Part shown: positions 27,666 through 35,888 of the stretch, in pieces
Numbering within the stretch: position 1 is the stretch's first letter
Layout of the letters: each line of letters begins with the position of its first letter
Assembly: GCF_029439465.1 (NCBI RefSeq)
Contig: NZ_JAROAV010000004.1
Coordinates: 1-64,000 of the forward strand
Origin: Luteipulveratus flavus
GTDB taxonomy: Bacteria; Actinomycetota; Actinomycetes; Actinomycetales; Dermatophilaceae
DNA: 64,000 bases
Direction of reading: 5' to 3'
Notes under the pieces: generated by a model
What the model was told of the DNA's origin: nothing
Database searches by the model: none
The model's input: the letters and a program-made list of their open reading frames with translations, nothing else
Made by a program: the position numbers and the translations under genes

Positions 27666-28657
27666 CCGACCCGTCCGCCGCCCCCCAGCCCCCTTCACAG
27701 GCCGCTTCACAGACAACTGAGTCACTCGAATCTGACGCAATTGCAAGCCGGTCGAACTCGGGTGACTCAGTTGCCTCCGCAGTGGCGGGGAACGAGTCGT
27801 CGATCATCCGGCTGCAGGACGTACGCCGCGAGTTCCGTCGGCCGCGCAGGTCGCTGCTGCAGCCCGGTCCCGTCGTGCCGGCTCTGCGGGGCGTCACGCT
27901 CGACATCGCAGCGGGAGAGCGGTTCGGCATCGTCGGCGAGTCCGGCTGCGGGAAGTCCACGCTGCTGCGCATCATCGCGGGGCTCGACCGCCCGACGTCC
28001 GGGAGCGTCCAGGTGGCGGGCCGAGAGATCAGTGGCCTGCGCGAGGGACGCCTCGGCTTCCTGCGCGACCAGATGCAGCTCGTGCTCCAGGACCCGATGA
28101 GCTCGCTCGACCCCCGGATGCGCGTCCGCGACATCATTGCCGAGCCCCTGGTCGCGCAGGGCAAGCCGCATCCCCGCACGCGCATCGTCGAGCTGGTCGA
28201 GTCGGTCGGCCTGTCCGCGGACGCGCTGGACCGCTACCCGCACCAGTTCTCCGGCGGCCAGCGGCAGCGCATCTCGATCGCCCGCGCGCTCGCCCCGGAC
28301 CCGCGGATCCTGCTGGCCGACGAGCCGGTGAGCGCCCTCGACGTGTCGGTCCGTGCCCAGGTGCTGAACCTCATCCTGGAGATTGTGGAACGCCTCGACC
28401 TGACGCTGGTCTTCGTGTCGCACGACCTGTCCGTGGTCCGCCACGTGTGCGAGCGCGTGGCGGTGATGCAGGCGGGTGAGGTCGTCGAGATCGGCCCGAC
28501 CGACCAGGTGTACGACGAGCCCGCACAGCCGTACACCCGATCACTGGTGGCGGCGATCCCGCACCTGCGGACGGCGCTGGAGGGACGTACGGCGGCGGAC
28601 CTGGCCGCTGGGGCCGCCGCGGCGACGGTGCCGCCCGACCGGCCAGGCGAGAATTGA
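27662..28657 (+). CDS. Peptide ABC transporter ATPase (DppF-type)
   Basis: A 331-aa second ATPase of the importer. The first ~45 residues are a Ser/Gln/Ala-rich extension without homology that I recognise. The domain follows: Walker A GESGCGKSTLLRI, signature FSGGQRQRISIARALAPDP, Walker B ILLADEPVSALDVS, switch VFVSHDLSVVRHV, and the DppF-like tail YDEPAQPYTRSLVAAIP. It overlaps the first ATPase gene by ATGA. The stop codon lies inside the first of two ~62-nt imperfect repeats. Confidence 0.93.
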   Translation: MTDPSAAPQPPSQAASQTTESLESDAIASRSNSGDSVASAVAGNESSIIRLQDVRREFRRPRRSLLQPGPVVPALRGVTLDIAAGERFGIVGESGCGKSTLLRIIAGLDRPTSGSVQVAGREISGLREGRLGFLRDQMQLVLQDPMSSLDPRMRVRDIIAEPLVAQGKPHPRTRIVELVESVGLSADALDRYPHQFSGGQRQRISIARALAPDPRILLADEPVSALDVSVRAQVLNLILEIVERLDLTLVFVSHDLSVVRHVCERVAVMQAGEVVEIGPTDQVYDEPAQPYTRSLVAAIPHLRTALEGRTAADLAAGAAAATVPPDRPGEN

Positions 28658-28767
28658 CGGGTCGGCCTGGCATGGAGTGCCGACCAGACGAGATTCGCGA
28701 GGTGATCGGGCGAAGATCGACTGGACGGCCCGGTATGGAGTGCCGGACAGACGAGATGCGCGGGTGA
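28642..28767. repeat. Two imperfect ~62-nt direct repeats
   Basis: The stretches 28642-28704 and 28705-28767 align with a 62-63-nt offset, sharing GGCGA, TATGGAGTGCCG/CATGGAGTGCCG and ACAGACGAGATGCGCG/CCAGACGAGATTCGCG. The first overlaps the end of the DppF-type gene; the second ends just before the peptidase start. Function is unknown. Confidence 0.65.
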
Positions 28768-28778
28768 GGGAGACGGGT

Positions 28779-29840
28779 GTGACGGACGTGGCTGCAGGAC
28801 CGACCAACTCAATCGTGGACGTACCAGGCATTCGCGTCGGGCATGCACAGCGGATCGGCGACGGCTGGCTCACCGGGACCACGTGCGTCCTGGCGCCGGA
28901 CGAGGGGGCCGTGGCGGGGGTCGACGTCCGGGGAGGCGGTCCCGGCACCCGGGAGACCGATCTCCTGGACCCGCGCAACCTGGTCGAATGCATCCACGCC
29001 GTCGTGCTCACCGGCGGAAGCGCATACGGTCTGTCCGCGGCAACCGGAGTCATGGAAGCGTTGGGGCGCAACGGGATCGGCCTGTCGATGGGTGAGGAGG
29101 GCGAGGTCGTCCCTCTGGTGCCGGCGGCTGTCATCTTCGACCTCAAGCGTGGCGGCGACTTCACCAAGCGGCCGGACGCGGCGATGGGCGAGGCGGCGTA
29201 CGACGCGGCGGTCGCCCACGTGCACGGTGAGCCGGTGCGGGAGGGCAACGTCGGTGCCGGTACGGGCGCGAAGGCCGGCGGGCTCAAGGGTGGCGTGGGT
29301 TCGGCGAGCGCGGTCCTGCCGGACGGTACGACGGTGGCCGCCCTGGTCGTCGCGAACCCCATCGGCTCGTGCGTGGACCTGCAGACCGGCGAGCTGTACG
29401 CCGCGAGGTTCGGCCTGCCGGGCGAGCTCGACCACCTGCGCCGGCCGCGCGCGGACCAGGTGGCGACCGCCGTCCGGCTCGCCGAGGAGCGGGCCCGCGA
29501 CACCGGCCTGCGGTACGGCATGGCGACCACCATCGGTGTGATCGCCACCGACGCCACGCTCACCAAGTCGCAGTGCCAGAAGGTCGCCGCCATCGGTCAC
29601 GACGGCATGGCCCGGGCGATCCGGCCGGTGCACACGATGTTCGACGGCGACACCCTGTTCACCCTGGCGATCGGCGAGCGCGACGCGCCCGACCCGCTCG
29701 CCTTCCACGCCCTGCTGGAGGCCGCGGGCGACTGCGTGACGCGGGCGATCGGTCATGCCGTCCTCGCCGCGGAGACGGTCGAGGCGGCCGGCATCCGGTG
29801 GCGCTCCTACCGCGACGCCTTCCCCAGCGCCTTCGCCTGA
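28779..29840 (+). CDS. P1 family (DmpA-like) peptidase
   Basis: A 353-aa S58/P1 family protein, whose members are N-terminal nucleophile aminopeptidases or beta-peptidases activated by self-cleavage. The predicted cleavage/nucleophile site is the Ser in GGLKGGVGSAS, after GNVGAGTGAKAG. Other family blocks are VVLTGGSAYGLSAATGVMEA and KRGGDFTKRPDAAMGEAAYD. GAGGGAGA seven nt upstream supports GTG 28779; GTG 28764 is an in-frame alternative. Its location behind a peptide importer suggests that it degrades the imported peptides. Confidence 0.9.
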   Translation: MTDVAAGPTNSIVDVPGIRVGHAQRIGDGWLTGTTCVLAPDEGAVAGVDVRGGGPGTRETDLLDPRNLVECIHAVVLTGGSAYGLSAATGVMEALGRNGIGLSMGEEGEVVPLVPAAVIFDLKRGGDFTKRPDAAMGEAAYDAAVAHVHGEPVREGNVGAGTGAKAGGLKGGVGSASAVLPDGTTVAALVVANPIGSCVDLQTGELYAARFGLPGELDHLRRPRADQVATAVRLAEERARDTGLRYGMATTIGVIATDATLTKSQCQKVAAIGHDGMARAIRPVHTMFDGDTLFTLAIGERDAPDPLAFHALLEAAGDCVTRAIGHAVLAAETVEAAGIRWRSYRDAFPSAFA

Positions 29841-29850
29841 CCCTCTCCCC

Positions 29851-30026
29851 GGCAAAAGTTGGCGGCCGGCACAGCCATGCGTGTGCGGATGACCAACCTT
29901 TGCCAGGGGGCGGCAGAAGTTGGCGGTCGGCACAGCCATGCCTGTGCGGATGACCAACCTTTGCCAGGGGGCGGCAGAAGGTGGCGGCCGGCACAGCCAT
30001 GCGTGTGCGGATGACCAACTTTTGCC
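29851..30026. repeat. Three 54-nt palindromes in tandem, period 61
   Basis: Copies at 29851-29904, 29912-29965 and 29973-30026 are separated by exactly 7 nt. Each starts GGCAAAAGTTGG (or GGCAGAAGTTGG, GGCAGAAGGTGG) and ends with the complement CCAACCTTTGCC or CCAACTTTTGCC. Inside is a smaller stem, GCACA with TGTGC around GCCATGCG. Differences between copies are single bases. No gene lies in 29841-30090. The first hairpin could act as a terminator of the importer operon; a triplet of equal spacing is unusual for that. Confidence 0.9.
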
Positions 30027-30090
30027 GGGGGATGGGGGCGGGCGTGGTTAGCATCGGACGACGAGTGGCACGCCCGGACGAGGAGGTCCG

Positions 30091-30870
30091 ATGGACTACG
30101 CGACGATGTTCGACCTGACCGGACGGACGGCACTGGTGGTGGGCGGCGCCGGAGGGATCGGACGCGCCGCCTCCGCCGGCCTGGCAGCGCACGGCGCGGA
30201 CGTCGTGGTCGCGGACCTCGACGTCGCCGCAGCCCAGGAGGTCGCCGCCGACCTGACCGGGCAGGGCCGCAGCGCCACCGCGTACGAGCTGAACGTCCTT
30301 GACCCTCAGTCGATCTCGCGCGCGGTCGACGAGCTGGACCCCGTCGACGTGCTGGTCCTCACCGCCGCCGTCAACGTCCGCAAGCGGATGCTCGACTACA
30401 CCTCCGAGGACTTCGACAAGGTCATCGCGCTCAACCTCAAGAGCTCGTTCGAGATGATCCGGGCGTTCGGGAGGGGCATGGCGGAGCGTGGTCGCGGGAG
30501 CATCATCGCCTTCACGTCCATCCGCTCCGTGACCGTCGAGCCGGGCCAGTCCGCCTATGCCGCAACGAAAGCCGCGCTCCTCCAGGTTGTGCGCACCGCC
30601 GCGGCCGAGCTCGGCCCGCAGGGCGTCCGGGTCAACACCGTCGCGCCCGGCGTGGTCGAGACGCCGCTCACGCAGCCGATCCTCGACAACCAGGAGTGGG
30701 CCGACGCGTACGCCGCGAAGTCCGCTCTCGGGCGCTGGTCGAAGCCCGAGGAGCTCGCCGGCGCGGTCGTCTACCTCGCGAGCGACGCGGCGTCGTACGT
30801 CACCGGGACCCAGATCTTCGTCGACGGCGGCTGGACGGCGGTGGACGGTCGTTACGACCCGCCCGCCTGA
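30091..30870 (+). CDS. Short-chain dehydrogenase/reductase
   Basis: A 259-aa classical SDR. The cofactor-binding TGRTALVVGGAGGIGRAASA is at residues 7-26, DLDVAAAQEV follows beta-2, and the catalytic Ser-Tyr-Lys is seen as FTSIRS ... YAATKAAL. The C-terminus GTQIFVDGGWTAVDG is typical of gluconate 5-dehydrogenase-like SDRs. The substrate is unknown; a sugar acid or alcohol is most likely by family. GAGGAGG upstream supports the ATG, and a TAGCAT element 38 nt before it may be the -10. Its end overlaps the convergent GNAT gene by 19 nt. Confidence 0.92.
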   Translation: MDYATMFDLTGRTALVVGGAGGIGRAASAGLAAHGADVVVADLDVAAAQEVAADLTGQGRSATAYELNVLDPQSISRAVDELDPVDVLVLTAAVNVRKRMLDYTSEDFDKVIALNLKSSFEMIRAFGRGMAERGRGSIIAFTSIRSVTVEPGQSAYAATKAALLQVVRTAAAELGPQGVRVNTVAPGVVETPLTQPILDNQEWADAYAAKSALGRWSKPEELAGAVVYLASDAASYVTGTQIFVDGGWTAVDGRYDPPA

Positions 30871-31424
30871 CCGCCGCGCCAGTCGGCCGCGGTGAGCGCG
30901 TACACGACCTCACCGAGCTCGGTGCCCGGCAGCGGGTCGTCGAACTCCCCGTGGAAGGTGTGCCAGTACCTCATCCCGATCGACTCCATCACCGCCCGCG
31001 ACCCCTCGTTCACCGCCATGGTGTCGGCCGTGACGCGGGGCAGCCCGAGGTCCTCGAAGGCGTACCGCAACAGCTCGCGCGACCCCTCGCTCGCGTACCC
31101 CTGGCGCCAGTGCCTCCGCAGCAGCCGGTACCCGAGGACGCCGTCCCGCGGATCACCCTTCTCCGGCCGGTCGGGCCGGACGAGCAGCCACCAGCCGACG
31201 AACTCGCCCTCGACGAACCCGCACCAGTAGCCGAGCCCCTCGGCGTCGAGGTCGGGATTCGTGCGGCGGGGCTGGAACGCGAGGACCTCCTCGCGGGTGC
31301 TGGCCCGCCCGGTGATGAAGCGCATCACCGCCGGGTCGCTGTCCAGCTCGACGAGGTGGTCCAGGTGCTCGTCGCCGAGAGGTCGCAGGGTCAGGCGGGC
31401 GGTGTGCAGGACGGGTCGGCTCAC
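30852..31424 (-). CDS. GNAT family N-acetyltransferase
   Basis: A 190-aa GNAT protein of the RimJ/RimL-like type. HTARLTLRPLGDEHLDHLVE opens the fold, VLGYRLLRRHWRQGYASEGS is the acetyl-CoA pyrophosphate-binding loop region (RQGYASE), and AVNEGSRAVMESIGMRYW is the C-terminal signature. It may acetylate a protein N-terminus, amino acid or small molecule. GTG at 31424 is preferred because AAGGG lies 8 nt upstream; GTG 31433 is possible. The stop overlaps the end of the SDR gene. Confidence 0.88.
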   Translation of the reverse strand: MSRPVLHTARLTLRPLGDEHLDHLVELDSDPAVMRFITGRASTREEVLAFQPRRTNPDLDAEGLGYWCGFVEGEFVGWWLLVRPDRPEKGDPRDGVLGYRLLRRHWRQGYASEGSRELLRYAFEDLGLPRVTADTMAVNEGSRAVMESIGMRYWHTFHGEFDDPLPGTELGEVVYALTAADWRGGQAGGS

Positions 31425-31532
31425 GCCCGTCACCCTTGCAGCCGCGCGGCCGGCGGCGCACTCCGAATACGCCACGCGGTTGCGCACGACGCAGCACGCG
31501 CCAGACTGGTGGCGACGGAAGGAGCGCGACCC

Positions 31533-31985
31533 ATGAGCGAGGCGACCAGAGCGACGCGCGTGGACGATGCCGTACGCCAGCTGCGCGACCTCGGCGAGCG
31601 GGTCACGCTCGCCCGGCGGGCGGTGCTGGAGACGCTGGATGCGACCCCGCTGCACCTGGACGCGGAGGCGATCTGCGTGGCCGTCGGCGAACGCGCGCCC
31701 GGCGTGCACCGGGCCACGATCTACCGCTCGTTGCAGTCGCTCGCCTCGCTCGGCATCGTCACGCACACGCACGTCCCGGGCTCCTCGACGATCTACCACC
31801 TCGCCCCGGGCGCCTCCCGCCAGGCGCACACCCACCTGCAGTGCAGCTCGTGCGAACGGTTCTTCGACCTGCCGGTGGAGGACCTGGAGCCGCTGCGCGC
31901 CACCGTCCGGCGCAGCACCGGTTTCGACATCGACCCCGGTCACGCCGCCCTCCTCGGCACCTGCGCCGACTGCCGCGAGGAGTGA
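31533..31985 (+). CDS. Fur family transcriptional regulator
   Basis: A 150-aa Fur family metalloregulator. The N-terminal winged helix includes GERVTLARRAVLETLD and GVHRATIYRSLQSLASLGIV (recognition helix). The metal-binding half shows AHTHLQCSSC and a second CxxC at TCADC, the structural zinc site. Whether it senses iron, zinc, manganese or peroxide cannot be decided; no target operator was found. AAGGAG eight nt before the ATG supports the start. It is divergent from the GNAT gene. Confidence 0.92.
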   Translation: MSEATRATRVDDAVRQLRDLGERVTLARRAVLETLDATPLHLDAEAICVAVGERAPGVHRATIYRSLQSLASLGIVTHTHVPGSSTIYHLAPGASRQAHTHLQCSSCERFFDLPVEDLEPLRATVRRSTGFDIDPGHAALLGTCADCREE

Positions 31986-32014
31986 CGCGCCCGATCCGGT
32001 GGTTCGATGGCCGC

Positions 32015-32974
32015 ATGGGCGTACGCGCACTCACCGTCGGCGGGACCGCGGCTGTCGCAGCCGTGGGCGGCGCTGTGTACTGGCTGCTCGGGGAATCCGC
32101 GCCGCCCGAACCCACCCTGCCCGGCCGGCTCGAACGCCACCGCACCGTGCTCGACGGCCGCGAACGCACCTGGACGACGTACGTGCCGGACGGGCTGCGC
32201 GGGCCGGCGCCGCTGCTCCTGGTGCTGCACGGCTCCGGCGACGACGGTGCGGCCGTTCGGCGGCAGACCGGGTACGCCTTCGACCGGCTGGCCGACCGGC
32301 ACGGGTTCGTCGTCGCCTATCCCGACGGCTACCGCGGCAACTGGAACGAGCCCCGGATCGGCGGTCGGTTCGCCGCCAAGGAGCTCGGGCTCTCGGACGT
32401 CGACCTGCTGCGCGACGTGGCCACCTCGTCGGACGAGGTCGACCCGCGCCGGGTCTACGCGACCGGCTTCAGCAGCGGCGGCCAGATGGCGCTGCGACTC
32501 GCGTTGGAGGCGCCCGACCTCGTCGCGGCGATCGCACCCGTGGCGGCCAACGTGCCGACCACGGCCAACCTCGCGGCGACCGACCTGGGGATGCCGGTCC
32601 CCGCGCTGTTCGTCACCGGCACCGCCGACCCGATGAACCCGTACGGCGGCGGCGAGGTCCGGCTGTACGGCACCCGCCGCCGTGGGCGCGTACGCCCGGC
32701 GCTGGAGGGGGCGCGCTGGTTCGCCGAGCGCAACGGGATCACCGGCGACGCAGCGGTCGAGCGGATCAGCGACCGCGGCAGCGACGGCGCGTGGGTCGAG
32801 TCTCATCACTGGGCGGGCTCCGAGCCGGTGCGGCTGCTCAGCGTGCACGGCGGCGGCCACCACTACCCGGCGGTCGGCGTTCGCGGACGCCGGCTGCTCG
32901 GACCCTCGCCGCAGCTGCTCGACACCCCGGCGCGGGTGTGGGAGTTCGTCTCGGCGCACCGCCGCCCGGAGTGA
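32015..32974 (+). CDS. Exported PHB-depolymerase-like esterase (LpqC-like)
   Basis: A 319-aa alpha/beta hydrolase with an N-terminal membrane or signal segment (ALTVGGTAAVAAVGGAVYWL). It resembles the poly(3-hydroxybutyrate) depolymerase / feruloyl esterase family: PLLLVLHGSGDDGAAVRRQT oxyanion region, nucleophile elbow GFSSGGQMA, acid VTGTADPMNPYG, and histidine in VHGGGHHYP. The natural substrate is unknown. ATG 32015 was chosen; the GTG at 31982 overlapping the Fur stop (GTGA) is a real alternative that would add 11 residues. Confidence 0.85.
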   Translation: MGVRALTVGGTAAVAAVGGAVYWLLGESAPPEPTLPGRLERHRTVLDGRERTWTTYVPDGLRGPAPLLLVLHGSGDDGAAVRRQTGYAFDRLADRHGFVVAYPDGYRGNWNEPRIGGRFAAKELGLSDVDLLRDVATSSDEVDPRRVYATGFSSGGQMALRLALEAPDLVAAIAPVAANVPTTANLAATDLGMPVPALFVTGTADPMNPYGGGEVRLYGTRRRGRVRPALEGARWFAERNGITGDAAVERISDRGSDGAWVESHHWAGSEPVRLLSVHGGGHHYPAVGVRGRRLLGPSPQLLDTPARVWEFVSAHRRPE

Positions 32975-33047
32975 CCCGCGGCGTCGCGCCACCGCCCGGC
33001 CGCCGTACCCGCCGTACCCGCCGTACCCCACACAGAGAGGTGAACCC

Positions 33048-33710
33048 GTGACGACGTCTGAGCCCTCGCCCGTCCTCCCGCTCACACCCGATGAGCTGCT
33101 GACCACCACCCGATCGGTCCGCAAACGCCTGGACCTGGACCGCGAGGTCCCGTTGTCCCTGGTGAAGGAGTGCCTGGAGATCGCACTGCAGGCGCCGTCC
33201 GGCTCCAACCGGCAGGGCTGGCACTGGATCGTGCTGACCGACGCCGATCTGCGCGCCCAGGTCGGCGAGCTGTACCGGCGGGCCGTGGAGGACTACCTGG
33301 AGTCGCCCGGCTCGGCCGGGGCCCTGTTCGCCGACGACGCGCGCCGCGCGCCGGTGCAGGCCAGGGTGGGCAGCAGCGTCGCGTACCTGGGGGAGCGGAT
33401 GGGTCAGGTGCCGGTGCTGGTCATCGCGTGCCTGGAGACCGGCCGCCTCACCGACGGCAACCAGGGCGGAGCCTGGGGCTCACTGCTCCCGGCGGCGTGG
33501 AGCTACATGCTCGCGGCGCGCGCTCGCGGGCTGGGGACGGCGTGGACGACGCTGCACCTGAGGTACGAGCGCGAGGTGGCCGAGCTGCTCGGGATGCCCG
33601 AGAACGTCCGTCAGGGCGTGCTCATCCCGACCGCGTACTACACGGGGGAGTCGTTCCGCCCGGCGCCGAGGCAGCCGCTCAGCGAGGTGCTGCACGTCGA
33701 CGGGTGGTGA
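33048..33710 (+). CDS. Nitroreductase family oxidoreductase
   Basis: A 220-aa FMN-dependent nitroreductase-fold protein. TTTRSVRKRLDLDREVPL and LQAPSGSNRQGWHWIVLTD are the FMN-binding signature, GGAWGSLLPAAWSYMLAARARGLGTAW is the central helix, and LGMPENVRQGVLIPTAYY the C-terminal block. It would reduce a nitro, quinone or similar substrate with NAD(P)H. GAGAGG seven nt before GTG 33048 defines the start; the spacer contains short CCGTACCCG repeats. Confidence 0.9.
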   Translation: MTTSEPSPVLPLTPDELLTTTRSVRKRLDLDREVPLSLVKECLEIALQAPSGSNRQGWHWIVLTDADLRAQVGELYRRAVEDYLESPGSAGALFADDARRAPVQARVGSSVAYLGERMGQVPVLVIACLETGRLTDGNQGGAWGSLLPAAWSYMLAARARGLGTAWTTLHLRYEREVAELLGMPENVRQGVLIPTAYYTGESFRPAPRQPLSEVLHVDGW

Positions 33711-33722
33711 CCCGAGCGGTCC

Positions 33723-33896
33723 TCAGTGGTCGGTCGACTGGTCGGGCTGCTCGGCGTCGGCGATCTTGGCGACGATCGGGTCGACGGTCTCCCCGTCCCG
33801 ACGCGCGCTGCGGACGAGTGCTCTGGCCATGCGGACGGCCTCGGGCCTGACCCGGACGATCACGGGCCCGGCACCCTCGGCGGCGGTGCTGCTCAT
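33723..33896 (-). CDS. Small hypothetical protein (57 aa)
   Basis: A 57-aa hydrophilic protein starting MSSTAAEGAGPVIVRVRPEA and ending with an acidic Gln/Asp-rich tail (DAEQPDQSTDH). Its middle (VRMARALVRSARRDGETVDP) is a basic amphipathic helix. The ATG overlaps the stop of the upstream 133-aa gene by 4 nt (ATGA), and this coupling is the main evidence that it is real. I do not recognise the family. Confidence 0.6.
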   Translation of the reverse strand: MSSTAAEGAGPVIVRVRPEAVRMARALVRSARRDGETVDPIVAKIADAEQPDQSTDH

Positions 33897-34294
33897 GGGG
33901 GTCCTTCCTGGTCACGCGGCTCGTCCACATTGTCCTCCTCGACCGTGACCCGGTCCAGTGCGATGCTGCGCAACGGCGCCTGCGCGCGTTGCACGTCCGC
34001 CTCCACCTGCTGGACGTCCGGCTCGAGCTGACCGCGCAGGACGCGCCGGGCCAGCGCCCGCTCCTCCGGTGTGCCGAGGTCGCTGTCGACGAGCTCGGTG
34101 AGCATGGTCTCGCCGATCGTGTGCCGCTCCGGCGAGGGCGAGGTGAGCTGATCGACCGCGGCGAGGAACCGGCGGTACCACTCCTCGCGCTCGGTCTGGC
34201 GCTGACCGCGCAGCGCCACCCAGGCCGACAGCGCCGCGCCGACCAGCCCGCCGGCGAACGCCGCGATCGCCGAGACCCACCCACTCGCATCCAC
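33893..34294 (-). CDS. Membrane-anchored hypothetical protein (133 aa)
   Basis: A 133-aa protein with one N-terminal membrane segment (WVSAIAAFAGGLVGAALSAW) followed by a charged helical cytoplasmic part (RQTEREEWYRRFLAAVDQLT ... EERALARRVLRGQLEPDVQQ). The layout resembles small actinobacterial proteins with a membrane helix and a coiled-coil tail, but the family is not recognised. The GTG start is the only plausible one before the membrane segment and has no strong ribosome site. It is coupled to the 57-aa gene. Confidence 0.65.
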   Translation of the reverse strand: MDASGWVSAIAAFAGGLVGAALSAWVALRGQRQTEREEWYRRFLAAVDQLTSPSPERHTIGETMLTELVDSDLGTPEERALARRVLRGQLEPDVQQVEADVQRAQAPLRSIALDRVTVEEDNVDEPRDQEGPP

Positions 34295-34355
34295 GGGTGT
34301 GAACGTACCGGGGGAGGGTGACGGTACGGCGGAAGGCGAGCGACCGCGTACGAGA

Positions 34356-34386
34356 AAGCGCCGGAACCCGTTGGGAACCGGCGCTT
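34356..34386 (-). terminator. tRNA-Gly terminator
   Basis: A 9-bp stem (AAGCGCCGG with CCGGCGCTT) with a 13-nt loop lies 8 nt beyond the encoded CCA of tRNA-Gly. On the minus strand the stem is followed by TTCTCGT after its last TT, a short T-rich tail. Confidence 0.75.
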
Positions 34387-34394
34387 CTGGAGGA

Positions 34395-34468
34395 TGGAGC
34401 GGGCGACGAGAATCGAACTCGCGTATTCAGCTTGGGAAGCTGATGTTCTACCATTGAACTACGCCCGC
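34395..34468 (-). tRNA. tRNA-Gly (anticodon CCC)
   Basis: The minus strand folds into a cloverleaf: acceptor GCGGGCG pairs with CGCCCGC, the anticodon stem TCAGC/GCTGA encloses loop TTCCCAA with anticodon CCC, and the T arm contains GTTCGATT. The discriminator base is T and CCA is encoded (34395-34397). It reads GGG codons. It lies next to dcd, an arrangement seen in other actinobacteria. Confidence 0.95.
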
Positions 34469-34570
34469 GCAGCCGTCATCGTGCTCGATGGCGAGGTGCC
34501 CGGTGAGTCTAACCGACACCCTCGCCCGGGCCGAACTCTGCGCCCCGCGCCGTTGGGATACCGTGACCGC

Positions 34571-35146
34571 GTGCTGCTCTCCGACCGCGACATCCTGGCG
34601 CAGATCGAGGCAGATCGCGTCCGCCTCGACCCGTACGACCCGGCGATGATCCAGCCGTCGAGCATCGACATCCGGATGGACCGGCACTTCCGCCTGTTCG
34701 ACAACCACAAGTACCCCTACATCGACCCGGCGGAGGAGCAGGACGAGCTCACCCGGCCGCTGTCGGTGGCCGACGGCGAGCCGTTCGTGCTCCACCCCGG
34801 CGAGTTCGTGCTCGGGTCGACGTACGAGGCGGTCACCCTGCCGGACGACATCGCCGCGCGCGTCGAGGGCAAGTCGAGCCTGGGCCGCCTCGGTCTGCTC
34901 ACCCACGCGACCGCCGGTTTCGTGGACCCGGGCTTCTCCGGCCACGTCACCCTGGAGCTGTCCAACGTCGCCACGCTCCCGATCAAGCTGTGGCCGGGCA
35001 TGAAGATCGGCCAGCTGTGCTTCTTCCGGCTGAGCTCGCCCGCGGAGAACCCGTACGGCAGTGAGAAGTACGGCTCGCACTACCAGGGGCAGCGCGGCCC
35101 GACCGCCAGCCGCTCGTTCCAGAGCTTCCACCGCAGCGAGGTCTGA
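34571..35146 (+). CDS. dcd: dCTP deaminase
   Basis: A 191-aa homotrimeric-type dCTP deaminase that supplies dUTP (or dUMP if bifunctional) for thymidylate synthesis. Signatures are [32 protein letters not shown], the active-site block [20 protein letters not shown] with Arg, Ser and Glu, and [16 protein letters not shown]. The GTG start is preceded by TACCGT ending exactly 6 nt upstream, so the transcript is probably leaderless. It is followed one base later by an alpha/beta hydrolase gene. Confidence 0.95.
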   Translation: MLLSDRDILAQIEADRVRLDPYDPAMIQPSSIDIRMDRHFRLFDNHKYPYIDPAEEQDELTRPLSVADGEPFVLHPGEFVLGSTYEAVTLPDDIAARVEGKSSLGRLGLLTHATAGFVDPGFSGHVTLELSNVATLPIKLWPGMKIGQLCFFRLSSPAENPYGSEKYGSHYQGQRGPTASRSFQSFHRSEV

Positions 35147-35147
35147 G

Positions 35148-35780
35148 GTGCTGCAGGACACCCGGCCGCTCCACCTCCGGCTGCCTCGGGTGCGCCGTCC
35201 GCGCGCCGTGGCACTGGTCCTGCACGGTGGTCAGGAGCACAGCGAGAAGCCGGTGTCGCCGCGTGACCTCGCGTTGGTGCGGATGCTGCCGTTCGCGCGC
35301 GACCTGGAGCTGCGCAGCCACGGCCGGGTCGGAGCCGCCCTGCTGCGCAACAGCGTGCGCGGCTGGAACGGCGACGCCCGGTCGCCGGTCGCCGACGCCG
35401 AGCGGGCCATCGCCGACCTGCGGCGCTCCTACCCGGACCTGCCCATAGGGCTGATCGGTCACTCGCTCGGCGGACGCGTCGCGCTGGAGCTCGCCGGGCA
35501 CCCGGACGTGTCGAGCATCGTCGCGCTCGCTCCCTGGGTGGGCGGCTCCTACCCGGCGGAGCGGTTCGTCGGGACGCCGCTGCTGGTGGTGCACGGCCGG
35601 CGGGACATCGTCACGGACCCGAAGCTCTCCGAGGCCCTCGTCGAGCGGATCCGCGCGGTCGGCGGCGACGCCACCTTCATCGGGCTCGCGGGCGGGCACA
35701 CCATGCTGCGGCGGGCATCGACCTGGCACCGGCTGGCGTCCCGCTTCACCCAGGACAGACTGCTGGGTGTCTCAACGTGA
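35148..35780 (+). CDS. Alpha/beta hydrolase
   Basis: A 210-aa small alpha/beta hydrolase without a signal peptide. VALVLHGGQEHSEKPVSPRD is the oxyanion loop, GLIGHSLGGRVALELAGHPD the nucleophile elbow (Ser of GHSLGG), and TPLLVVHGRRDIVTDP carries the likely acid; the His is in LAGGHTMLRR. It starts at GTG one nt after the dcd stop, so both are probably co-transcribed. No substrate can be assigned. Confidence 0.85.
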   Translation: MLQDTRPLHLRLPRVRRPRAVALVLHGGQEHSEKPVSPRDLALVRMLPFARDLELRSHGRVGAALLRNSVRGWNGDARSPVADAERAIADLRRSYPDLPIGLIGHSLGGRVALELAGHPDVSSIVALAPWVGGSYPAERFVGTPLLVVHGRRDIVTDPKLSEALVERIRAVGGDATFIGLAGGHTMLRRASTWHRLASRFTQDRLLGVST

Positions 35781-35888
35781 CCGGAGCCGGGTAGAGGGTA
35801 CGGCGCAGGTCCGCGGATAACGCCTCCTTCGGCGAGCCATAAGGCGCGTCCGCGACTCACGTCGGTGCTTCGGGTTAGGTTGGCAGGC

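Noticed and set aside
29851-30026. Possible short CRISPR array
   Set aside because: The three units are separated by near-identical 7-nt spacers and are internally palindromic over their full length, unlike repeat-spacer arrays.
35781-35888. Riboswitch before the osmoprotectant operon
   Set aside because: The gap is only 108 nt, shows just a weak hairpin, and the promoter geometry points to a leaderless transcript.
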